A stretch of 32,594 bases of DNA from the NCBI GenBank assembly GCA_035291545.1, contig DATDRW010000014.1, forward strand, positions 1 to 32,594, given 5' to 3'. This document shows positions 12,583 to 20,765 of this stretch, one piece after another. A program made the position numbers and the translations under genes. The number at the start of each line of letters is the position of its first letter. Position 1 is the first letter of the stretch. Under the pieces are notes generated by a model, which was not told where the DNA came from, did no database searches, and saw only the letters and a program-made list of their open reading frames with translations. The DNA is from UBA11373 sp035291545 (lineage in GTDB: Bacteria > Actinomycetota > Acidimicrobiia > Spongiisociales > UBA11373).

Positions 12583-13884
12583 TCAGGACAGCTTGACCGG
12601 CAGCGATTCGACGCTGACCCAGCGCCGCGGCACCTCGGCCGGCCGCAGCAGCCGCCGGGCGGCGGCAGCGGCGGCGACCACGGTCGTGCCGGCGAGGACC
12701 ACCTCGGCCACCACCCTGCTCCCCCACTCCGGGTCGGGCTCTCCGAACACCCGGGCGTCGACCACCCCGGGAACGGTGCGCAGCGACCGCTCCACGAGCG
12801 CCGGATGGACGTTCTCCCCGCCGGTGACGATGACCGCGTCGGCCCTCCCCAGCACGGTGAGGCGGTCCTCGGCGTCGATCGACCCGAGATCTCCGGTGAC
12901 GAACCACTCGTCACTCCGCGGCTCCTCGCCGAGGTATCCGGAGGAGACCATCGGGCCCCGTACCCGGATGCGGCCGTCGCCTCCGATCGCCACCGCGGCG
13001 CCGCTGAGCGGCCGCCCGGCGGTGCCCAGGTCGCGCTCGGCGTCTCCGGGGGCAACGGTGCACACCTGGGAGCAGGTCTCGGTGAGGCCGTACGTCTGGA
13101 GGGCGGGGATGCCGGCATCGAAGGCCCGGTGCAGCAGCGCCGGATCGGCCGGTCCGCCCCCCACCAGCACCCCACGGAGCCGATCGCCACCCCGGGCGCC
13201 GGCGTCGAGCATGCGCATCAGCATCGTGGGCACCACCGAGGCGAACGCGGTACCGGAGAGCAGCCGGGCGCAACGCACCGCATCGAACGACGGCTCGAGG
13301 ATCACCGGTGCCGCCGCAGCCGCCTGGCGCCACAGCCCCGCGAGACCACCGACGTGAAACAGCGGCAGCACCCCCAGCCACGGGTCGTCGGGTGAATTGC
13401 CGAGCCGCTCGGCCGAGGCGGCCACCGAGGCGGCGACGTTGCCCCCGGTGAGCACCACTCCCTTGCGCCTCCCCTCCGACCCCGAGGTGAACACGACGAA
13501 CCGGGCGGCGCCGGGCATACCGCCGGCGGCCTCTCCGGCTCCGGGAGACAACCCGAGGAGCGCGTCGATGCCACCGTCGGGAAGGGCCCAGAGCCCGCGG
13601 GCACCGGCGTCGCCGGGGAGCCGCATCGCATCCGCCGGAGCGATCCGGGCATCGACGGGGACTGCGGTGGCGCCGGCCCGGGGGATACCCCAGATCGCCG
13701 CGACCGTCGCCGGATCTCGCTCGCCCCAAAAGGCAACGACGCCCGCGGCGAGACCGCTCCCGGTGACGATCGAGGCCACGGCGTCGGCGGCGCGGTCGAG
13801 TTCTGCATAGGTGACCGTGCGGTCCGGAGTGACCAGTGCCGGGGCCCCGGGGCGAGACGCGGCGGCGATGCGCAACCAGTCCAC
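12583..13884 (-). CDS. menE: O-succinylbenzoate-CoA ligase (MenE), short C-terminus
   Basis: A 433-residue AMP-forming acyl-CoA ligase, assigned as MenE from its place beside menB and its length. It would activate o-succinylbenzoate with ATP and CoA in menaquinone synthesis. Motifs: VVFTSGSEGRRKGVVLTGGN (P-loop), LPLFHVGG, LQTYGLTETCSQV, the GDLG hinge region and LGRADAVIVTGGENVHP. It ends at ESLPVKLS, where family members continue with a Gly-Lys motif whose lysine is needed for adenylation, so the tail looks cut by some tens of residues. GTG at 13884 is chosen over ATG at 13926 because a TGA-TACCTT extended -10 box ends seven bases upstream of it. It is divergent from menB. Confidence 0.82.
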   Translation of the reverse strand: MDWLRIAAASRPGAPALVTPDRTVTYAELDRAADAVASIVTGSGLAAGVVAFWGERDPATVAAIWGIPRAGATAVPVDARIAPADAMRLPGDAGARGLWALPDGGIDALLGLSPGAGEAAGGMPGAARFVVFTSGSEGRRKGVVLTGGNVAASVAASAERLGNSPDDPWLGVLPLFHVGGLAGLWRQAAAAAPVILEPSFDAVRCARLLSGTAFASVVPTMLMRMLDAGARGGDRLRGVLVGGGPADPALLHRAFDAGIPALQTYGLTETCSQVCTVAPGDAERDLGTAGRPLSGAAVAIGGDGRIRVRGPMVSSGYLGEEPRSDEWFVTGDLGSIDAEDRLTVLGRADAVIVTGGENVHPALVERSLRTVPGVVDARVFGEPDPEWGSRVVAEVVLAGTTVVAAAAAARRLLRPAEVPRRWVSVESLPVKLS

Positions 13885-13891
13885 GCGACGC

Positions 13892-13900
13892 AAGGTATCA
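13892..13900 (-). promoter_or_regulatory. Extended -10, leaderless promoter of menE
   Basis: On the minus strand TGA-TACCTT ends seven bases before the GTG at 13884. It lies downstream of the alternative ATG at 13926, ruling that start out if the promoter is real. Confidence 0.5.
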
Positions 13901-13933
13901 GGCCCTGCCGCCTGGTCCGGCTGCACCGGTGGT

Positions 13934-13939
13934 TAACTT
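13934..13939 (+). promoter_or_regulatory. Leaderless -10 box of menB
   Basis: TAACTT, six bases before the menB ATG at 13946. The predicted transcript starts on the A of ATG. No Shine-Dalgarno sequence is visible. Confidence 0.5.
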
Positions 13940-13945
13940 GACCCC

Positions 13946-14764
13946 ATGGACTTCCACTGGACGCCACAGGGCGACTTCACCGACATCCGCTACGAGACGA
14001 TGCCGGGCATCGCCAAGATCACCATCGATCGGCCCGAGGTCCGCAACGCATTCCGACCCACCACGCTCTTCGAACTCAGCGCTGCGTTCGACATGGCCCG
14101 CAACGACCAGGGCATCGGGGTGATCATCCTCACCGGAGCCGGCACGGAGGCGTTCTGCTCGGGCGGAGACCAGAAGATCCGCGGCGACGCCGGGTACCTC
14201 GATCCTCAGGGAACCCCGCGGCTCAATGTGCTCGACCTGCAGGTCCAGATGCGCCGCGTCCCCAAGCCGATCATCGCCATGGTGGCCGGGTACGCCATCG
14301 GCGGTGGACACATCCTTCACCTGGTGTGCGACCTCACCATCGCCGCCGACAACGCGGTGTTCGGACAGACCGGCCCGAAGGTGGGGTCGTTCGACGGCGG
14401 CTACGGGGCGGGTCTCCTCGCCCGCATGGTCGGCGACAAGCGAGCTCGCGAGATCTGGTACCTGTGCCGCCAGTACTCGGCGGCCGAGGCATACGAGATG
14501 GGGATGGTGAACAAGGTGGTTCCCCTCGCCGCCCTCGAAGCGGAGACGGTGGCATGGGCCCGGGAAATCCTGGAGAAGTCGCCCCTGGCGATCCGCATGA
14601 TGAAGGCGGCGATCAACGCCGCCGGCGACGGGCTTTCCGGCCAGCAGCAGTTCGCCGGAGACGCCACCCTGCTCTTCTACATGTCGCAGGAAGCGCAGGA
14701 GGGCAGGGACGCCTTCAACGAGAAACGCAAACCCGACTTCGGGAAGTTCCCCCGCCTCCCGTGA
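13946..14764 (+). CDS. menB: 1,4-dihydroxy-2-naphthoyl-CoA synthase (MenB)
   Basis: A 272-residue crotonase-fold enzyme that closes the naphthoquinone ring: o-succinylbenzoyl-CoA to DHNA-CoA. MenB signatures are clear: RPEVRNAFRPTT, FCSGGDQ (oxyanion and bicarbonate region), AGYAIGGGHILH, TGPKVGSFDGGYGAGLLAR, IWYLCRQYSAAEA and the C-terminal EGRDAFNEKRKPDF-x-KFPR that completes the neighbouring subunit's site. Length is normal. The stop overlaps the menA start (GTGA at 14761-14764), so the two steps are translationally coupled. Assignment is firm. Confidence 0.97.
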   Translation: MDFHWTPQGDFTDIRYETMPGIAKITIDRPEVRNAFRPTTLFELSAAFDMARNDQGIGVIILTGAGTEAFCSGGDQKIRGDAGYLDPQGTPRLNVLDLQVQMRRVPKPIIAMVAGYAIGGGHILHLVCDLTIAADNAVFGQTGPKVGSFDGGYGAGLLARMVGDKRAREIWYLCRQYSAAEAYEMGMVNKVVPLAALEAETVAWAREILEKSPLAIRMMKAAINAAGDGLSGQQQFAGDATLLFYMSQEAQEGRDAFNEKRKPDFGKFPRLP

Positions 14765-15630
14765 ACCCCTGGCTGGTCGCCGCCCGGCCTCCCACGCTGC
14801 TCGCCTCGGTGGCCCCGGTGCTGGTCGGGGGCGGGCTGGCGATCGGTGACGGCGTGTTCCGATGGGACGCCTTCGTGGTGACGCTCGTCACCGCGGTGCT
14901 CATCAACGTGGCGGTGAACTTCGCCAACGACGCCTCCGACGCCCGGCGCGGCGCCGACGGGCCGCAGCGCATCGGACCACCCCGTGCCGTCGCCTCGGGG
15001 ATGCTCACCCCGCGCCGAATGTGGGCCGGCACCGCGATCGTGCTCGCCGCCGCCGCCGCCGGCGGCCTGTACCTCGCCGCGATCTCGGACTGGATGATCC
15101 TCGCCGTCGGCGCCGCCGCCATCGTCGCCGCCCTCGCCTACACCGGGGGTCCCTGGCCCTACGGATATCGCGGGCTCGGTGAGGTATTCGTGTTCCTGTT
15201 CTTCGGTCTCGCCGGGGTCGTCGGCAGTCGCTACGTCCACGATGCCACCATGACCGACCAGGCGTGGTTGCTGGCGATTCCGGTCGGGTTCCTGGTGACC
15301 GCGATCCTGGTGGCGAACAACGTGCGCGACATCGACACCGACCGGACCGCGGGGAAGCACACCCTGGCAGTGCTCCTCGGCCGGCGCCGCACCCGGATCC
15401 TCTACGGAACCCTGCTGCTCGGCGCCTTCGTTCTGATAGCCGGTTTCGCCGGCTTCGGCCTGACCCCGCGGTGGACGCTGCTCGCCCTGGCGGCGCTCCC
15501 GCTGGCGGTGGCCCCGATGCGGGCGGTGGCAACGCGGGAGGCGGGACCCGAGCTGATCCGGGCGCTCAAGATGAACGCGCGGCTGCATCTGGTGGTGGGG
15601 GTACTTTTGGGAGTGGGAGCGGCGATCTAG
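14761..15630 (+). CDS. menA: 1,4-dihydroxy-2-naphthoate prenyltransferase (MenA)
   Basis: A 289-residue UbiA-superfamily membrane enzyme that attaches the polyprenyl tail to DHNA, giving demethylmenaquinone. Both Asp-rich Mg-diphosphate sites are seen: NFANDASDARRGAD near residue 60 and NNVRDIDTDRTAGKHTLAVLLG near residue 180. The MenA-type start PWLVAARPPTLLASVAPVLVG and about eight to nine hydrophobic helices are present. The GTG at 14761 overlaps the menB stop. The downstream gap holds a heptad repeat array rather than a classical terminator. No menG (methyltransferase for the last step) is in the window. Confidence 0.95.
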   Translation: MNPWLVAARPPTLLASVAPVLVGGGLAIGDGVFRWDAFVVTLVTAVLINVAVNFANDASDARRGADGPQRIGPPRAVASGMLTPRRMWAGTAIVLAAAAAGGLYLAAISDWMILAVGAAAIVAALAYTGGPWPYGYRGLGEVFVFLFFGLAGVVGSRYVHDATMTDQAWLLAIPVGFLVTAILVANNVRDIDTDRTAGKHTLAVLLGRRRTRILYGTLLLGAFVLIAGFAGFGLTPRWTLLALAALPLAVAPMRAVATREAGPELIRALKMNARLHLVVGVLLGVGAAI

Positions 15631-15728
15631 TTTCCCGTTTCCCGTTTCCCGTTTCCCGTTTCCTGTTACCGACGCCCGAGGCCCGACTCCCGTGGGAAGC
15701 GGGCGACGGGCGACGGGCGACGGGTAGC
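15631..15728. repeat. Heptad tandem repeat array between menA and menD
   Basis: Fourteen consecutive 7-base units run directly from the menA stop to the menD promoter: four TTTCCCG, then diverged units (TTTCCTG, TTACCGA, CGCCCGA, GGCCCGA, CTCCCGT, GGGAAGC), then three GGGCGAC and GGGTAGC. The seven-base register is kept even where the sequence drifts. Related to the elements at 5601-5720 and 20841-20898. Confidence 0.75.
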
Positions 15729-15730
15729 CT
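15725..15730 (+). promoter_or_regulatory. Leaderless -10 box of menD
   Basis: TAGCCT lies six bases before the GTG at 15737. The box is formed by the last unit of the heptad array. Confidence 0.45.
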
Positions 15731-15736
15731 CCGATC

Positions 15737-17437
15737 GTGCCCGACCGCAACGCCATCTACGCCGCCACCCTGATCGATGCATTGCACCGCTCCGGGGTGG
15801 CGCACGCCTGCATCACCCCGGGTTCGCGCAGCACTCCGCTGGCACTGGCGCTGGCGGGGTCGGCGATCACCGACTGGTCCCACCACGACGAGCGCTCCTC
15901 GGCTTTTTTCGCCCTGGGCATCGCCCGCACCACGCGGCGCCCGGTGGTGATCGTCACCACGTCCGGGACCGCCGCCGCCGAACTCCACCCCGCCCTGATC
16001 GAAGCCCGTCACGCCGGTGTTCCGTTGATCGCCATCACGGCCGACCGGCCGTTCGAGTTGCGCGACGTGGGCGCGGCGCAGACCATCGACCAACAAGGGC
16101 TGTTCGGGCGGTCGGTGAAGTGGGCGCACGACACGGCCGTCCCCGATCCGGCGGTCACCGGACCCGCGCACGTCGCCGCACTGGCCGCCCGGTTGGTCGC
16201 CGAGGCCACCACCCCACCGGCCGGCCCGGTCCATCTCAACCTACGGTTTCGGGAGCCGCTCATGCCTCCGGGACCGGTCCACCCGGAGCGGGTTGCCGTT
16301 CCCCGGGTGGTGGCCGGGCGTCTCGAGCTCACCGCGGCTGCGATCGATGCACTTGCGGAGCAGATGGCGGGGCGTCGCGGCCTGGTGATGGCCGGCCCCC
16401 AGGACGATCCCGAGGTCCCTGCCGCCGTCGTCGCCTTCGCCGCCGCCTGCGGATGGCCGATCCTCGCCGACCCGCTCAGCGGGGTGCGTGCCGGAACCCA
16501 CGACCTCTCCCAGGTCCTGACGGCGTCGGATGCGCTCGGCTGGGCCGGCTTCATCGACTCCGCAGCCCCGGAGGTGGTGGTCCGGTTCGGGGCGATCCCC
16601 ACCTCGAAGCCGGCGGGGCAATGGCTGGAACGCCACCGTGACGCCACCCAGATCCTGATCGACCCCACCGGGTGGCGCGATCCGACCGCCTCCGCGGGTG
16701 TGGTGGTTCGCGCCGACCCGGCGGCGACGCTCGCCGCCCTCGCCCAGGCCGTCGCCTCCCCGACCGACCCCACCTGGATCGAGCGATGGCGATCTGCAGA
16801 CTCCGCTGCCTGCGCCGCGCTGCACGACCTCATCGACGTTGCACCGTTCCCCAATGAGCCGGCGATCGCCCGCACCGTCGTGGAGTCGGTGCCGGACCGC
16901 GGCGTGCTGTGGGTGGCGTCGTCGATGCCGATCCGCGACCTCGATACGGTGATGCGTCCCGTCGCCCGACCGCTCACCGTGCGCGCCAACCGCGGGGCCA
17001 ACGGGATCGACGGGTTCCTCTCCACCGTGCTCGGGGCGGCCTCGGCAACGGTGGCACCCACGATCGGCCTCGCCGGCGACCTCTCGGTGCTGCACGATCT
17101 CGGCGCGCTGGCGACGGCAGCGCGTCTCGGCATCCCGGCGACGCTGGTGGCGGTGAACAACGACGGCGGCGGAATCTTCCACCTCCTCCCCCAGGCGGGT
17201 CATCCACACTTCGAACGCTATTGGGGCACCCCGCACGGGCTCGACCTCGCTGCGGTGGCGACGGCGCTCGGTGTCAAATCCGAGGTCGTCATCGATGAGG
17301 AACGGCTCGCCGAACTCGTCTCCGCCACGGCGCACCGGCCCCGGTTCGTCGAGGTGCGCACCGATCGCACCGAGAACGCCGACCTGCATCGCCGCATCCG
17401 CCGGGTAGTGGCGGACGCGGTGGCATCTGGCTCCTAA
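15737..17437 (+). CDS. menD: SEPHCHC synthase (MenD)
   Basis: A 566-residue thiamine-diphosphate enzyme that joins 2-oxoglutarate to isochorismate, the first committed menaquinone step. N-terminal signatures: CITPGSRSTPLALALA, DERSSAFFALGIARTTRRP, TSGTAAAELHPA and ITADRPFELRDVGAAQTIDQ. The C-terminal ThDP half has ANRGANGIDGFLSTVLGAA, GDLSVLHDLGAL and the cofactor loop VNNDGGGIFHLLPQ. Length is normal. GTG at 15737 has a leaderless -10 box. The stop (TAA at 17435-17437) overlaps the stop of the convergent anti-sigma-like gene. Assignment is firm. Confidence 0.97.
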   Translation: MPDRNAIYAATLIDALHRSGVAHACITPGSRSTPLALALAGSAITDWSHHDERSSAFFALGIARTTRRPVVIVTTSGTAAAELHPALIEARHAGVPLIAITADRPFELRDVGAAQTIDQQGLFGRSVKWAHDTAVPDPAVTGPAHVAALAARLVAEATTPPAGPVHLNLRFREPLMPPGPVHPERVAVPRVVAGRLELTAAAIDALAEQMAGRRGLVMAGPQDDPEVPAAVVAFAAACGWPILADPLSGVRAGTHDLSQVLTASDALGWAGFIDSAAPEVVVRFGAIPTSKPAGQWLERHRDATQILIDPTGWRDPTASAGVVVRADPAATLAALAQAVASPTDPTWIERWRSADSAACAALHDLIDVAPFPNEPAIARTVVESVPDRGVLWVASSMPIRDLDTVMRPVARPLTVRANRGANGIDGFLSTVLGAASATVAPTIGLAGDLSVLHDLGALATAARLGIPATLVAVNNDGGGIFHLLPQAGHPHFERYWGTPHGLDLAAVATALGVKSEVVIDEERLAELVSATAHRPRFVEVRTDRTENADLHRRIRRVVADAVASGS

Positions 17438-18180
17438 CGCAGCGATTCGGCGATGCCGAGCATGACCTCGAGGCCTCCGGAACCCTCGAGACGGTAGGTG
17501 ATCCCGCCCTCCTCCCACAGGAGCGTGTTGGCGGACAACCGGATGGTGTCCTCCCAGACGTTCCCGTCGGGATCGAGGAAACCAACGGCGTGGGCATCGC
17601 CCTCCACCCAGATGCCGCGACGATCCCGCACGGACACGGCGACGAGGGACGCATCGTCACCCACGACTTTCTCGATCACCGGCCACTCGACGGATCCCCG
17701 GAACAGCATGAGCACCAATCCGCCTCCCCCGCCATCGGACGCCGGGTATGTCGGCGAGGGCAGCCACCACATCGTCACCACGGGGACGGCGGCATCGGAG
17801 CGGAGCAGCACCAGAGGGTCCGGCGCACCGGGGAGCCGCGGCAGGCGGGCACCGAGGGCGGCTTCTGCGTCGGCCACCGAGACGAGCCGACCGAGGTCAC
17901 CGAGGACTGCGCCCTGCCGCACCTCCCCGAGCGACCCGAGGCGAATGCGAACGCCACCAAGCCCGAGGGTGTCGGCCACCGCCCGCCGGACCGGAGGCAC
18001 CCCGACCAGGACCAGACACCCGACGACGGTCGCGATTACCAGGCCGCGGCGAACCGTGCGACGACGGGCAACCACCCGCGGGATCATCCCCACCAGCCGA
18101 TCGGTGTCAGGGGCATCCGGGAGGCGGAGCCGAGCGCCGACGGACCTCACTTCGGCGATCAGGGCGGCATCGTCAATCAT
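17434..18180 (-). CDS. Single-pass membrane protein, probable anti-sigma factor (second ECF operon)
   Basis: A 248-residue protein. About 45 cytosolic residues (MIDDAALIAEVRSVGARLRLP...) and a basic RRRTVRR stretch lead into one membrane helix (VIATVVGCLVLVGV). ADTLGLGGVRIRLG and a ~170-residue extracytoplasmic beta-rich domain follow, containing WWLPSPTYP, GIWVEGDAHAVGFLDPDG and ITYRLEGSGGLEVML. No zinc-binding anti-sigma motif is visible. The ATG at 18180 overlaps the end of the ECF sigma gene by eight bases, the classic sigma/anti-sigma layout, which is the main reason for the call. The extracytoplasmic domain may sense a ligand. The TAG stop overlaps the menD stop tail-to-tail. Confidence 0.68.
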   Translation of the reverse strand: MIDDAALIAEVRSVGARLRLPDAPDTDRLVGMIPRVVARRRTVRRGLVIATVVGCLVLVGVPPVRRAVADTLGLGGVRIRLGSLGEVRQGAVLGDLGRLVSVADAEAALGARLPRLPGAPDPLVLLRSDAAVPVVTMWWLPSPTYPASDGGGGGLVLMLFRGSVEWPVIEKVVGDDASLVAVSVRDRRGIWVEGDAHAVGFLDPDGNVWEDTIRLSANTLLWEEGGITYRLEGSGGLEVMLGIAESLR

Positions 18181-18715
18181 CGCTGTCTCCGATCGACTCA
18201 CGCAACAAGTGCAATCCCCGCGCCACGCGTGACTTCACCGTGCCGACGGCAACACCGAGCGCCTGTGCTGTTTCGGCCTCGGTCAGCCCGAGAAGATGCC
18301 GGAGTGCCACGGCGCGCCGGAACCGTTCCGGGAGCGACTCGACCCCGGCGATCACCCGCCGACGCCGCTCTTCGCGGATAGCAGCCGTCTCGGGATCCTC
18401 GCCGGTTCGGGTGTCGGCCACCGAGGCGAGTCTTCCGACCAGGTTCTCGGCGCGTCGCCTCGACCGTGCCCGGTTGCGCGCCTGATTGGCGACGATCGTC
18501 GTGAGCCACGGGCGGAACGGCTCGCCGGTACGAAACCGCGGAAGGGCTCGATGGGCGCGAATCAGACCCTCCTGCAGGGCATCGTCGGCGTCGGCGGCGG
18601 AACGCGTGATCAGGAAGGCGACGCGATAGGCGGTTGCCTGGTGACGGCGAACCAGCACCGCAAAGGCGGTCAGGTCCCCGGTGCGGGCTTGTTCGATCAA
18701 CTCGTCGTCCGTCAG
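18173..18715 (-). CDS. ECF-type sigma factor (second operon), probable CTG start
   Basis: A 180-residue sigma-70-family protein. Region 2: LVRRHQATAYRVAFLITRSAADADDALQEGLIRAHRAL and FRPWLTTIVANQARNRAR. Region 4: VESLPERFRRAVALRHLLGLTEAETAQAL with the helix-turn-helix LGVAVGTVKSRVARGLHLL. The only in-frame ATG/GTG/TTG near the start is TTG at 18700, which has its ribosome site too far away. CTG at 18715 lies exactly six bases after GGAGG and gives the normal family start (M)TDDELIEQARTGD; an in-frame stop lies just upstream. It sits between an exported protein gene and a membrane anti-sigma-like gene. Confidence 0.88.
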   Translation of the reverse strand: MTDDELIEQARTGDLTAFAVLVRRHQATAYRVAFLITRSAADADDALQEGLIRAHRALPRFRTGEPFRPWLTTIVANQARNRARSRRRAENLVGRLASVADTRTGEDPETAAIREERRRRVIAGVESLPERFRRAVALRHLLGLTEAETAQALGVAVGTVKSRVARGLHLLRESIGDSDD

Positions 18716-18721
18716 AAGGTG

Positions 18722-18726
18722 CCTCC
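18722..18726 (-). promoter_or_regulatory. Ribosome binding site deciding a CTG start
   Basis: GGAGG on the minus strand, six bases before CTG at 18715 and 21 bases before the TTG at 18700. The spacing favours CTG initiation of the ECF sigma factor. Confidence 0.55.
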
Positions 18727-18733
18727 GCCGGCG

Positions 18734-19378
18734 TCAGCGATGCATGGGGGCCGTTGCAGGGGTTGGTTTCCCCGCTGTGATCTCCATTCTCATCACTGCG
18801 ATGAACGCGAGGAGGACCGCGCCGAGGACGATCACCCAGGGTGTCGACCGATTTCGCGTCGACTTCTCGAGTGCGATGCCGACCGGTGACGGCACCTCCG
18901 CAGGTGTGAGCAGCGGCGGAACGACAGCCGTCGCGCCGAGATCGAACCCAGCCTGGCGCAATGAGTCGACCAGACCGACGGGAGCGGCAAACCACCCTCC
19001 GGAGCGTGGCTCGCCGTACAGCAACTGTCCGGGCTCGATGTAGGTCACCGGCCCGCCGGCGGCCAGGGGATACAAGAGTTGTCGCACAAAGAAGAATTCA
19101 TCAAAACCCATGAACTCATCCGAACCCATGGGGAAGCGCCACACCGCCTCGATCATTGGACCCAGGTCCGCCTCGGGCGGTCCCGAGACCGAGCCGCTTC
19201 CCTCCCAGAGCAACTCATACATGCCGGTCTGGTCGGGGACAAAGTCGTTGAGAACCACCTTGGTGGTCCCGTCGTTCAGCGTCACCTGGTCGGCGCCCTT
19301 GGCCCAGACGGCGGTGGTGGTGGCGAGCACGGCAGCGACCACAGCGATGAAGGCGAGTAAACGGCGTCTCGTGAGCAC
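18734..19378 (-). CDS. Exported protein with N-terminal signal and C-terminal membrane helix
   Basis: A 214-residue protein from the GTG at 19378 (GGAGGG seven bases upstream). The N-terminus is a signal or anchor (MLTRRRLLAFIAVVAAVLATTTAVWA). A ~145-residue exported region rich in Gly, Pro and aromatic residues follows (FVPDQTGMYELLWEG, FMGFDEFFFVRQLLYPL, YIEPGQLLYGEPRSGGWF). A second helix near the C-terminus (WVIVLGAVLLAFIAVM) precedes a short tail. No catalytic motif or known family. It is the first gene of the second ECF operon and ends eight bases before the sigma ribosome site, so it may be sensed by, or be a target of, this sigma/anti-sigma pair. Confidence 0.7.
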   Translation of the reverse strand: MLTRRRLLAFIAVVAAVLATTTAVWAKGADQVTLNDGTTKVVLNDFVPDQTGMYELLWEGSGSVSGPPEADLGPMIEAVWRFPMGSDEFMGFDEFFFVRQLLYPLAAGGPVTYIEPGQLLYGEPRSGGWFAAPVGLVDSLRQAGFDLGATAVVPPLLTPAEVPSPVGIALEKSTRNRSTPWVIVLGAVLLAFIAVMRMEITAGKPTPATAPMHR

Positions 19379-19450
19379 GATGGATCCCTCCGGATGTTGC
19401 CTACCCCTGGTACACCGCCGGAGGCGAAAAGGTTCCCGCCCGAAGTCCGG

Positions 19451-20752
19451 TCAGGTCAACAGGTCGAGCATCGGCCGCAGCTTGAGCCGGGTCTCCTCCA
19501 GCTCGGCGGCGGGGATGCTGTCGGCGACGATCCCGTTGCCGGCATAGGCGACCGCAGAGTGTCCGCGGAGGAGCGCGCAGCGCAGCCCGATGGCAATCTC
19601 ACCGTCACCAGAGCCGTCCACCCAGCCGATCCCTCCGGCATACCAGCCCCGGTCGATTCCCTCGGCCTTCTCGATGAACCGCAGCGCCTCGGACCGGGGG
19701 GTGCCGCCGACGGCGGCGGTGGGATGGAGAGCCGCCGCCAGTTCCAGGATCCGCGCCGAAGTGATGCCCGAGATCGGGGTGGCCAGGTGCTGCACCGACG
19801 GGAAGCGGTGCAGCTGCGGGGTCGGCGACCGGTGCAGCCCGGCGACCAGCGGGGCGAGCCGCTCGAGGACGTCGGTGATCACCACTTCGTGCTCGAAGCG
19901 GTCCTTGCGGCTGGCGAGCAGGGCATCGCCGAGCCTCCGATCCCGCTCGGGATCGCCGCTCCGAGGAGCGGACCCCGCCAACGGGCTGAGGTGGACGTGA
20001 TCACCCCGGCGGGCCACCAGCAGTTCTGGGCTGGCGCCGACGAACACCCCGTCACCCTCCTGCCACCCGAACACCCAGGACGACGGGTGGGCGTCGCGCA
20101 GTCGGGCGACGAGGGCGAAGGCGTCGATCGGAAGGCTCCGCCGCACCAGCACCGAGCGCGCCAGCACCACCTTGGACAGCGACCCCGCACGGATGGCACC
20201 GATCGCCTCGTCGATGAGTCCCACGTAGTCGGACGGGGCGGGTCGGGCCGCAACGGCTCCCTCGACGTCACCGGCGTCTCCGGGAGGTCCGGGGCGCTCC
20301 AGCGTCGAGAGGAGGGTGAGCACCGACCGACCATCGGAACCCGGGGGAATCGCCATGATCAGGTGCGACCCGCCACCCTCCCGGATCACGGTCACCTCGG
20401 GAACCACCACCGACGCCGCGGCGAACCCCTCCCAGTCGGGCCCGGATGGCCCGTCCTCGGAGAAGGCGAACCCGACGAGGAGCGGCACACCCGGAGCGAG
20501 ACCGCGGGTGGGGGCGTCGACGGCGAGCAGACGGTCGGGTCCGAGCGCCGAGAAGCGGCGGGCGGCGCCGACCCCTCCGACGACGCGTCCCTCCGGTGAG
20601 GCGAAGAAACCGGCGAACCCGAAGGACGACGCCCCGGACCGCACCAGGTCGAGGGGATCGAGATCGACCTCGAGGTCGACCACCCGCAACCCCGGTGTGG
20701 GCAGGCCGAGACGCAACTCGAGATCCGCAAGCACAGAGCGCGGGAGGAGCAT
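19451..20752 (-). CDS. menF: Isochorismate synthase (MenF type)
   Basis: A 433-residue chorismate-binding enzyme converting chorismate to isochorismate at the entry to menaquinone synthesis. Signatures in the C-terminal catalytic domain: LSKVVLARSVLV, VFVGASPELLVARRG, PLAGSAPRSGDPERDRRLG, SRKDRFEHEVVI, ALHPTAAVGGTPRSEAL, DRGWYAGGIGWVD, GEIAIGLRCALL and YAGNGIVADSIPAAELEET. A salicylate- or siderophore-type isochorismate synthase would look similar; the men genes nearby favour MenF. ATG at 20752 is chosen because a TACCAT box ends seven bases upstream and overlaps the alternative ATG at 20761. Confidence 0.9.
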   Translation of the reverse strand: MLLPRSVLADLELRLGLPTPGLRVVDLEVDLDPLDLVRSGASSFGFAGFFASPEGRVVGGVGAARRFSALGPDRLLAVDAPTRGLAPGVPLLVGFAFSEDGPSGPDWEGFAAASVVVPEVTVIREGGGSHLIMAIPPGSDGRSVLTLLSTLERPGPPGDAGDVEGAVAARPAPSDYVGLIDEAIGAIRAGSLSKVVLARSVLVRRSLPIDAFALVARLRDAHPSSWVFGWQEGDGVFVGASPELLVARRGDHVHLSPLAGSAPRSGDPERDRRLGDALLASRKDRFEHEVVITDVLERLAPLVAGLHRSPTPQLHRFPSVQHLATPISGITSARILELAAALHPTAAVGGTPRSEALRFIEKAEGIDRGWYAGGIGWVDGSGDGEIAIGLRCALLRGHSAVAYAGNGIVADSIPAAELEETRLKLRPMLDLLT

Positions 20753-20759
20753 GGGGACC

Positions 20760-20765
20760 ATGGTA
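20760..20765 (-). promoter_or_regulatory. Leaderless -10 box of menF
   Basis: TACCAT on the minus strand, seven bases before the ATG at 20752; the predicted transcript start is one base before it. Confidence 0.45.

Noticed and set aside
13885..13926. Upstream ATG start for MenE at 13926
   Set aside because: It would lie upstream of the apparent extended -10 box and leave only 19 bases to the divergent menB start.
15631..15728. CRISPR-like or minisatellite array
   Set aside because: Units are seven bases with no spacers of CRISPR size and no cas genes nearby; kept as a heptad tandem repeat.
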